NCBI GenBank assembly: GCA_019695175.1
Contig: JAIBAM010000024.1
Span: 1 to 42,342 of the forward strand
Source of the DNA: Bdellovibrionales bacterium
GTDB taxonomy: Bacteria > Bdellovibrionota > Bdellovibrionia > Bdellovibrionales > UBA1609
Direction of reading: 5' to 3'
Length of the DNA: 42,342 nt
Part shown: positions 36,901 to 42,342 of the stretch, piece after piece
Position numbering within the stretch: position 1 is the stretch's first letter
Layout: the number at the start of each line of letters is the position of its first letter
Position numbers and translations under genes: made by a program
Notes under the pieces: generated by a model
Told to the model about the DNA's origin: nothing
The model's input: the letters and a program-made list of their open reading frames with translations, nothing else
The model's database searches: none

Positions 36901-37631
36901 ATTTTCAGATGGAGGACATTCATTTAAATGTGGAATTTGCCAGCTATAGAACTTGTTATAGTGTAGAAGCGAGTCTTAATGTGGCTGCTTTTAATGAAGA
37001 TCAAAAAGGCAGTTCAAGATGGAAGAATCTGAATTTTAGTTTGGATTATAATGAAGCCTATAAACCAAAGTTTTTCTTTTGCCTCCCTGTAAAAAATGAA
37101 ACTAAAACTTTACAAGAAACTTATTATTTTTTAACGAATCTTCCTCCGGAACATAGTCTTTTGCTAAACAATAAATCTATTATAAATAGGTTTTTCCTCA
37201 TTCTGCGAGGAAAGAATCAATATGATTACTTCATAAAAAATCTTGGTAACCAAACGGAAAAAATTTATCGAAACATTTGGGATCCTGAGATGAGAATTAC
37301 TGAACCAGTTGCAGCTACATTTCTTAAGATAAAAGCTCAGTCCTTTTTGATGAATCAGGAAGTTTATCCGGGGTTGATGATGGATGAACTTCCTACAAAC
37401 GACAGTTATGACACTATTGAAAATTTAGATAGCTGGTGGACAGGTGCGAAGAGAAAATTTAGGAATGCTGTAGATTATTACTTCAATCCTCTATACGCTT
37501 TTGGCAATGGGAGTTACAAGACTCCAGCTAAAAGGGATATTTTTTACCAGAATGGTTCTGAGTGTAGAGTTTATAATGAACAGTGGCGAGATGGTTTCCC
37601 TTGCACTGGGCAGCCTGAAGAAACCCCGTGA
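33963..37631 (+). CDS. giant lipoprotein B, paralogue of lipoprotein A
   Basis: 1222 aa from ATG 33963, 29 bases after the preceding stop. The lipobox is FFIGC with Cys19. The N-terminal block aligns with lipoprotein A: FLVCLQFDD...GCLTWQESFDVD...YIAIERVI...LVNPWSGL, including a conserved Cys pair that may form a disulfide. The C-terminal block also aligns: YRTCYSVEA...FFCLP...LQETYYFLTNLPPEHSLLL...FFLILRGKNQYDYF. Between them are Ig-like, beta-rich stretches and a charged helical section (residues ~670-830) with a Gly-rich AGGTMGGSGGGAVG segment. No enzyme motif is visible. The pair with the upstream barrel suggests an outer-membrane surface complex. Confidence 0.8.
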   Translation: MKNLFLIFTMIGTIFFIGCHKSMNKSKSVEVRMLTGAILDGESTNKWSLFNKTRISFLVCLQFDDLKQPVGVAEWEVKGGNNGSVSIFSEENGCLTWQESFDVDPVSQPGYIAIERVIYGKKKEFNPVSVKALVNPWSGLVGSEPAVVNPLLSPLVPRMAFQDSVENLKKGELFFKEVRYEFFSTPMRLNLSLFPQLKTTAMDGKETYIEIKSGVVNLKIQIFYQSNKEKSAVPVSKIIALENLKFEGGLLVLQNLQPDWNGGLSKNAGQYFIQLSGEPVGSAVGMQPFSHTFSVGPYQRLAGGVTPYQPDLAIVMGMEGGKEARSGDTIVGNVRSDVGPMAGSAHLVFSLGKIRGQPGSVNMDQAAGEDPLQRTKLIQFSLPVQPETLSKESLEGRLFTVSSLSDAKNNFSVRVVGGYLIWTDIIKYSYVKRFQPLNFEISVTHVETGKSIKKGFKVTPGENSYFVIDDKIGTNFYGSLVKGTKPFLYLSTTCFENGERTFSIDPGSLALSQVKLYKTFEFTPKVEFLTVFSPDLKSEDLIAGAYQITMAFYSREYFLDGNISTLQKPLAVTRKVIDHIGSTSKAEFEVKFLPIYANMMGFAVIQMDFFDRKKNRVIPKEELGMGPSAQVFEVDINGQGCSVVPARINTKNFLGSSVAKNMIEDPNFNLISIADQWGEEEEGLKQKLIEKNKNQDPRMSSDWNNYAIDMGLTPVELNNQTDLTKYGFTKDTTLSEVEEALDCAYKVNYQKFGNGAKCMYDFKNGNPQFLLYKAITKHWGEELTKQSDKEWNKRIKNDPRMITERIKSLRMSPGTKFIKRQKDLLRDLMSDFYSDPSKVGWVFRVQKFVYPYQLTKLENLSGFGERTTRTIQLKSVVQSIFGYEKLDDIGGVVGTTLSFKKPILSTNGQTNGALVEGAGVDAAGGTMGGSGGGAVGITPHKKFGSDLYSKLDFSKKGGTFRWEAFYETMDTTAAYDQSVDFQMEDIHLNVEFASYRTCYSVEASLNVAAFNEDQKGSSRWKNLNFSLDYNEAYKPKFFFCLPVKNETKTLQETYYFLTNLPPEHSLLLNNKSIINRFFLILRGKNQYDYFIKNLGNQTEKIYRNIWDPEMRITEPVAATFLKIKAQSFLMNQEVYPGLMMDELPTNDSYDTIENLDSWWTGAKRKFRNAVDYYFNPLYAFGNGSYKTPAKRDIFYQNGSECRVYNEQWRDGFPCTGQPEETP

Positions 37632-37938
37632 ACTGTCTGAAAGCCCGTAAACTTTAAAAACAAAAAGATTTTTTTTAGGTTAAATCTACGCAAAGGCTGG
37701 GGATAATTAGGAATTGTACGCGTTCAAGATTGGTTGACCAAATGAGTTCCGTCCGGTAGTAGGCTCTGACAAGTTTACGAATTTGCTATTTTGTCATTAC
37801 AATTTGGTGACCCGTAGAAACTTATTTCGTGGAAACAAACGGCATCGGCAAGGCAACCGTTCTAGAGACTTCCGATGTTATTGAGTATTTTTTTATAAAC
37901 TTTGCTGTTGCTATATAAACAAAATTTAGGTGGGTGTT
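37632..37938. other. 307-base intergenic region before the liv operon
   Basis: No gene, RNA or convincing terminator is visible. It should contain the liv promoter; the last 70 bases are AT-rich, but no good -35/-10 pair stands out. AACGG/CCGTT near 37838-37862 is only a 5-bp inverted repeat. Confidence 0.4.
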
Positions 37939-39141
37939 ATGCAGTTGGATTTACTCAATTTATTAAAGCGGTTTTGCAACTGTATTTTTTATTTTGTCCG
38001 TGCACTTCTTCCTGTTGTGTTACTAAGTGGTTGTGTCAAAAATTGTTCCCCCAAACAAAGGGAGTCCTTTCAATCGAGTCCAGAAATTCTTATTGGTCAC
38101 TTCGCTTCAATGACAGGTGGAGAAGCTTCCTTTGGTCAGTCCACTGACAAAGGCATTCGTTTAGCTGTTGATGCGCAGAATGTTGAAGGTGGGATTAAAG
38201 GAAAAAAAATTGTTATTTTAACTGAAGACAATCAAGGGAAGCCTGAAGAGGCTGCTGCGGTGGTCAAGAAGTTAATCACTCAAGATGGGGTGATCGCGTT
38301 GCTTGGGGAAGTGGCAAGTACGCGCTCGCTTGCGGCGGCTCCAACTGCTCAAAAATATCAAATTCCCATGGTGTCTCCCAGTTCAACCAATCCTCGAGTC
38401 ACTCAAGTAGGAGATTATATTTTTAGAGTTTGTTTTATTGATCCCTTTCAAGGTCCGGTCATGGCTCGATTTGCATCTCACTTTTTGAAATTAAAAAAAG
38501 TGGCTATCCTTAAGGACCTCAAATCAGATTACAGTTTAGGGTTGGCCGACTTTTTTAAATCCAAATTCATTTCCCTTGGTGGGGAAATCGTTTCGGAACA
38601 GTCTTTTCAAACAGGAGATACGGATTTTAAAGGTCAGCTCACTCGAATTCGAGCGGCAGACCCTGAAGCGATTTTCATACCTGCCTACTATACGGAGGTG
38701 GGCCTCATTGCCAGACAAGTGAGACAATTGGGAATCAAGGCCATCTTGATGGGGGGTGATGGATGGGACAGTCCAAAGCTTTATGAAATAGGCAAAGACG
38801 CGGTTGAAGGCGCTTATTTTTCCAATCACTACTCTAGTGAAAGTCCATCTGAAGTGACACAAAAATTTATTAAGGATTACATGGCCAAATACAAAGAAGA
38901 ACCAGATGGGCTTGCCGCCTCTGGTTACGATGCCGCTTTAATTTTGATGGATGCAATGAAAAGAGCTAAAGATTTGGATCCTAAAGAAATTCAAGTGCAA
39001 CTGGCTCAGACCAAAAGTTTTGTTGGGGCTACAGGAACGATAACAATTAATAACGAAAGAAATGCAAGCAAAGAAGCTTTTATCGTACAGGTTCACCAAA
39101 AAACACATAAATTCATTACACAACTGGGAGCTGAAAACTAA
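37939..39141 (+). CDS. livK: branched-chain amino-acid ABC transporter substrate-binding lipoprotein
   Basis: 400 aa from ATG 37939 (TAGGTGGG upstream); GTG 37930 is less well spaced. The lipobox LLSGC (Cys32) is preceded by a long N-region, so the protein is lipid-anchored in the periplasm. The type I periplasmic-binding fold shows ILIGHFASMTGGEASFGQSTDKGIRLAVD, VILTEDNQGKPEEAAAVVKKLI, PMVSPSSTNPRVTQVGDYIFR and YDAALILMDAMKRA. Gene order livK-H-M-G-F with overlapping frames supports a leucine/isoleucine/valine-family importer. Ligand specificity within the family cannot be read here. Confidence 0.93.
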   Translation: MQLDLLNLLKRFCNCIFYFVRALLPVVLLSGCVKNCSPKQRESFQSSPEILIGHFASMTGGEASFGQSTDKGIRLAVDAQNVEGGIKGKKIVILTEDNQGKPEEAAAVVKKLITQDGVIALLGEVASTRSLAAAPTAQKYQIPMVSPSSTNPRVTQVGDYIFRVCFIDPFQGPVMARFASHFLKLKKVAILKDLKSDYSLGLADFFKSKFISLGGEIVSEQSFQTGDTDFKGQLTRIRAADPEAIFIPAYYTEVGLIARQVRQLGIKAILMGGDGWDSPKLYEIGKDAVEGAYFSNHYSSESPSEVTQKFIKDYMAKYKEEPDGLAASGYDAALILMDAMKRAKDLDPKEIQVQLAQTKSFVGATGTITINNERNASKEAFIVQVHQKTHKFITQLGAEN

Positions 39142-40043
39142 TGGAAGAGTTGGTTCAACACATAATTAACGGGCTCAACTTGGGCGCTATTTATGCTCTT
39201 ATTGCGTTGGGGTACACCATGGTCTATGGGGTTCTTCAACTCATAAACTTTGCCCACTCTGAGGTCTATATGGTGGGTGCGTTTGCAGCTTATTATGGAG
39301 CCCTTCGCTTTAATTTGGTAGAGCATCCTGGTTGGTCGTCATTCTTTGTGACTTTAGTTATTGCAATGGTGGCTTGTTCGATCCTGGGTTTATGCATAGA
39401 AAGGTTCGCTTATCGACCTATGCGAAATGCCCCCAGAATCAATAATTTAATTACGGCCATTGGGGTCAGTCTTTTTTTGCAATTTTCAGGGCAATTAGTA
39501 TTTGGCGCTGATCCAAAAGTTTTCCCAGAGGTACTTCATGACAGTGTATTATTTAGTTTTGGTGAAATTCAGATCCGAATTTTTGATGTCACTATTTTAG
39601 GTGTAGCCCTAGTTGCGATGGGGTTTCTCAACTATTTTATCCACAAAACAAAAACGGGAATGGCCATTCGAGCGGTGAGTTTTTCATTTCGTTCCGCCAC
39701 ACTCATGGGTATCAACGTGAATGCCATTATTATGATTACATTCGTTTTGGGGAGTTCTCTGGCCGGAATTGGGGCCGTTTTGGTCGGTCTGAAGTATCCA
39801 AAAATTGATCCACTCATGGGAATGCTTATCGGGTTGAAGGCATTTGTCGCTGCTGTCTTAGGTGGAATTGGTAATTTGACTGGAGCTGTGGTGGGGGGGC
39901 TTATGATGGGATTGCTTGAAGAGATGGTTGTGGCTTACATATCCAGTACCTACAGGGACGCTTTAGCTTTTGGATTATTAATCTTCATATTATTAGTTAA
40001 GCCTTCAGGTTTGTTTGGCCAAACAAGAGTGGAGAAAGTCTGA
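39141..40043 (+). CDS. livH: branched-chain amino-acid ABC transporter permease
   Basis: 300 aa. The ATG shares one base with the livK stop (TAATG). About eight hydrophobic segments are present. GLNLGAIYALIALGYTMVYGVLQLINFAHSEVYMVGAF and AVLGGIGNLTGAVVGGLMMGLLEEM are the LivH inner-membrane signatures; the latter contains the loop that contacts the ATPases. It forms a heterodimeric channel with LivM. The length matches E. coli LivH (308 aa). Confidence 0.95.
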   Translation: MEELVQHIINGLNLGAIYALIALGYTMVYGVLQLINFAHSEVYMVGAFAAYYGALRFNLVEHPGWSSFFVTLVIAMVACSILGLCIERFAYRPMRNAPRINNLITAIGVSLFLQFSGQLVFGADPKVFPEVLHDSVLFSFGEIQIRIFDVTILGVALVAMGFLNYFIHKTKTGMAIRAVSFSFRSATLMGINVNAIIMITFVLGSSLAGIGAVLVGLKYPKIDPLMGMLIGLKAFVAAVLGGIGNLTGAVVGGLMMGLLEEMVVAYISSTYRDALAFGLLIFILLVKPSGLFGQTRVEKV

Positions 40044-41011
40044 TGCGATCAATTTATGGTTGGATTCTCGTTATCATTGTTGCGGCTGCGATCAGTTTTT
40101 ATGCCCAGCTATTTTTAAATCCATATTTGCAACAAATTTTACTCTACATTGCCATTAATGTTTTGTTGGCAACCAGTTTAAATTTGGTCAATGGTTTTTG
40201 TGGGCAATTTTCGTTGGGGCACGCTGGATTTATGGCTATTGGGGCCTATACCAGTGCCATGGTGAGTTTACATTTTCAACCCTTTGTTGGTTCATTGGAG
40301 ATTCTTAATTTTCCAATCTATGCCATCATTGGGGGCTCAGCTTCGGCTCTGGCGGGGTTCTTTGTTGGGATTCCAAGCCTGAGATTGCGAGGGGATTATT
40401 TGGCCATCGTTACCTTAGGTTTTGGTGAAATCATTCGAGTGGTGTTACTCAATTTGAATGTGGTGGGTGGAGCCCGTGGACTTTATGGTTTACCAGGGAA
40501 GACTGATTTTCTCTCTTGTTTTCATGCCTTCTTTTGGGCAGGAATGACTGTTTTGCTGCTCTGGAGATTAGTGCACAGCTCGTTTGGGAGGGCTTTCCTC
40601 AGCGTCAGAGAAGATTCTATTGCGGCGGAGTGCATGGGGATTAACACCACTCGAGTAAAAGTTATGGCCTTTGTTATCTCCAGTTTTTTTGCCGGAGCTG
40701 CGGGTTCGCTTTTTGCTCATGCAACCAACTCTTTAAATCCAGCGAGTTTTCAATTTGTAAAAAGTGTCGATGTGGTCATTATGGTAGTTCTTGGTGGTAT
40801 GGGAAGTATTACGGGATCCTTACTTGGGGTTGTTTTAGTTACAATTTTACCTGAAGCTTTGCGTCCATTGCAGAACTATACCCATATTGACTTACGTATG
40901 GTGATTTATTCCCTGGTTTTAATTTTGATGATGATTTTAAAACCGTCAGGTCTATTGGGTTCTAGAGAGTGGAATCAACTTTTGTGGTGGAGGCGAAAAG
41001 GTGCTGCTTAA
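40043..41011 (+). CDS. livM: branched-chain amino-acid ABC transporter permease
   Basis: 322 aa. The ATG overlaps the livH TGA by one base (TGATG). About eight to ten hydrophobic spans, with LVNGFCGQFSLGHAGFMAIGAYTSAMVSL and VVLGGMGSITGSLLGVVLVTILPEAL typical of LivM. It is shorter than E. coli LivM (425 aa), lacking that protein's N-terminal extension, but matches the many ~320-aa LivM proteins. It partners LivH. The C-terminal GSREWNQLLWWRRKGAA overlaps livG. Confidence 0.94.
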   Translation: MRSIYGWILVIIVAAAISFYAQLFLNPYLQQILLYIAINVLLATSLNLVNGFCGQFSLGHAGFMAIGAYTSAMVSLHFQPFVGSLEILNFPIYAIIGGSASALAGFFVGIPSLRLRGDYLAIVTLGFGEIIRVVLLNLNVVGGARGLYGLPGKTDFLSCFHAFFWAGMTVLLLWRLVHSSFGRAFLSVREDSIAAECMGINTTRVKVMAFVISSFFAGAAGSLFAHATNSLNPASFQFVKSVDVVIMVVLGGMGSITGSLLGVVLVTILPEALRPLQNYTHIDLRMVIYSLVLILMMILKPSGLLGSREWNQLLWWRRKGAA

Positions 41012-41768
41012 ACTTGAAAATGTGAGTATTCAATTTGGTGGGTTGAAAGTTATTGAGTCCATGAATACTTCCATTGCACAGGGGGAGCTTGTGGGTTTGA
41101 TTGGACCCAATGGGGCTGGTAAAACCACGGCCTTTAATTTGATCTCGGGTATTTATTCCCCCACCCAAGGTGAAATTATTTTGGAAGGTAGGTCTTTAAA
41201 GGGCTTGAAAGCTTTTGAAGTGGCACGACAAGGGGTCATCAGAACTTTTCAAAATATTCGTCTCTTTTCCACTTTAAGTGTTTTAGATAATATTTTAGTT
41301 TCCATGCATCAACGTTGTGATTACGGTTTAGCCTCTGTGTTTTTAAAACTTCCTAAATTTTTTAGAGCCGAAAAAAAATTTCAAGAAGAAGCCATAAAGC
41401 TTTTAAAACTTTTTAAACTAGATCATTTGAAAGATCATGAGGCCGGTTCACTGCCTTACGGTGTACAAAGAAAAATTGAAATTGTGCGGGCGCTCGCAGG
41501 AAAACCAAAATTGCTTTTATTAGATGAGCCAGCCGCTGGCATGAATCACTCTGAAACAGATGAGCTGATGAATCTAATTGAAAGAATCCGCAAAGAATTT
41601 AATTTGGCAATATTACTTATTGAGCACGATATGAAGCTAGTCATGGGGATCTCTCATCGATTGATTGTACTCGATCATGGTGAAATTATTGCTCAAGGAA
41701 CTCCCAGCGAAATTCAGAATAACCCTAAAGTGATTGAAGCCTACCTCGGGGTGGAGGAAACAGCGTGA
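41001..41768 (+). CDS. livG: branched-chain amino-acid ABC transporter ATPase
   Basis: 255 aa from GTG 41001, overlapping livM by 11 bases, with AAAAGG upstream. Walker A is GPNGAGKTTAFNL. The signature region is LPYGVQRKIEIVRAL, degenerate relative to LSGGQ as is usual in LivG. Walker B is LLLLDEPAAGMNHSE, and the H-loop is LLIEHDM. FQNIRLFSTLSVLDNILVSMH and the length are typical of LivG. It powers the LivHM channel with LivF. Confidence 0.95.
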   Translation: MLLKLENVSIQFGGLKVIESMNTSIAQGELVGLIGPNGAGKTTAFNLISGIYSPTQGEIILEGRSLKGLKAFEVARQGVIRTFQNIRLFSTLSVLDNILVSMHQRCDYGLASVFLKLPKFFRAEKKFQEEAIKLLKLFKLDHLKDHEAGSLPYGVQRKIEIVRALAGKPKLLLLDEPAAGMNHSETDELMNLIERIRKEFNLAILLIEHDMKLVMGISHRLIVLDHGEIIAQGTPSEIQNNPKVIEAYLGVEETA

Positions 41769-42342
41769 CGACAACAACGGCAAAACCCTTGCTTTCAGTC
41801 AAAGACCTTAAAGTAAGTTATGGAGCGATTGAGGCAGTTAAAGGTATTTCTTTTGAAATTTTTGAAAAAGAAATTGTTTCTCTGATTGGAGCTAATGGGG
41901 CCGGTAAAACCACAACTTTAAGGGCTATTTCCTCACTGATTCCTTACTCGGGGGAAGTTTTCTTAGGTGAAGAACTGACGCAACAAATTCCGCCCCACAA
42001 ACTTGTGGCCCATGGTTTGGTTCAATCTCCCGAAGGAAGAGGTATTTTTTTGAATTTGACTGTGGAGGAGAACCTAAAGCTGGGGGCCTATCACCGAAAA
42101 AATCGTCATGGAATTGCCGCAGAGATGGAACATTGTTTCGCATTGTTTCCTCGCTTGAAGGAAAGAATAAGAGCTAATGCGGGAACACTCTCCGGTGGAG
42201 AGCAACAAATGTTATCCATGTGTCGAGCGATGCTTTCCAAACCAAAAATTTTAATTTTAGATGAGCCCTCATTGGGTTTGGCTCCTCTCGTCGTACAACA
42301 GATATTTAATATCGTAAAGCAACTGAACGAAGAAGGTATGAC
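41765..42342 (+). CDS. livF: branched-chain amino-acid ABC transporter ATPase, 3' end beyond window
   Basis: 192 codons are visible from GTG 41765, which overlaps the livG TGA by four bases. The frame runs through MTTTTAKPLLSVKDLKVSYGAIEAVKGISF, Walker A GANGAGKTTTLRAIS, the Q-loop region VQSPEGRGIFLNLTVEENL, signature LSGGEQQMLSMCRAM and Walker B ILILDEPSLGLAPL. The sequence stops at the window edge about 40 residues short of the usual ~235 aa. PEGRGIF is characteristic of LivF rather than LivG. Confidence 0.95.
   Translation, partial: MTTTTAKPLLSVKDLKVSYGAIEAVKGISFEIFEKEIVSLIGANGAGKTTTLRAISSLIPYSGEVFLGEELTQQIPPHKLVAHGLVQSPEGRGIFLNLTVEENLKLGAYHRKNRHGIAAEMEHCFALFPRLKERIRANAGTLSGGEQQMLSMCRAMLSKPKILILDEPSLGLAPLVVQQIFNIVKQLNEEGM

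Noticed and set aside
1-42342. tRNA, rRNA, CRISPR array, prophage or integrase
   Set aside because: No cloverleaf-like segments, rRNA stretches, regularly spaced repeats with unique spacers, or phage genes were seen.

Overview
The window looks like chromosomal DNA of a Gram-negative, diderm bacterium that is AT-rich (roughly 40% GC by eye) and makes meso-diaminopimelate peptidoglycan. The many Sec, Tat and lipoprotein signals, the outer-membrane-type protein, the G-rich ribosome-binding sites and the mix of murein recycling with large lineage-restricted lipoproteins fit a Bdellovibrionota-like organism. That placement is inference; no rRNA is present to confirm it.

Layout. 1-2.4 kb is a decayed accessory patch: the tail of an AbiEii-type toxin, the left end of an IS21-family element with four terminal repeats, a frameshifted and truncated istA, and a 5'-truncated alpha/beta-hydrolase. 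2.5-4.8 kb (minus strand) holds a two-gene unit of an exported HExxHxxGxxD metalloprotease and an exported trypsin-like serine protease. 5.0-8.6 kb (plus) is a murein-recycling cluster: LD-carboxypeptidase, a beta-lactamase-fold hydrolase and Mpl ligase. 8.8-13.3 kb (minus) is a four-gene exported heme/Tat unit: a DUF1588-like CxxCH protein, a small secreted protein, a DUF1501-like Tat protein and a diheme lipoprotein. 13.7-17.6 kb (plus) is the MoxR / DUF58 / TgpA-like transglutaminase triad, followed by mutS (17.8-20.4 kb) and an orphan LuxR-type HTH gene with a strong terminator.

21.2-26.1 kb (plus) carries an exported TPR protein, an exported FecR-like protein, a long all-coiled-coil protein and pyruvate kinase. 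26.3-28.0 kb has two tandem paralogous secreted proteins carrying three copies of an unrecognised ~100-residue domain on Gly/Arg/Asp-rich linkers, each gene with its own terminator. A 0.6 kb palindrome-rich intergenic region then precedes a 9-kb unit (28.7-37.6 kb): a probable outer-membrane beta-barrel and two giant paralogous lipoproteins (about 1316 and 1222 aa). The window ends in a tightly overlapping branched-chain amino-acid ABC transporter operon livK-H-M-G-F, with livF cut by the window edge.

The best candidates for undescribed biology are the barrel plus twin-giant-lipoprotein operon and the adjacent tandem family of GGC(L/I)GG-domain secreted proteins. Both encode exported products of unknown function.
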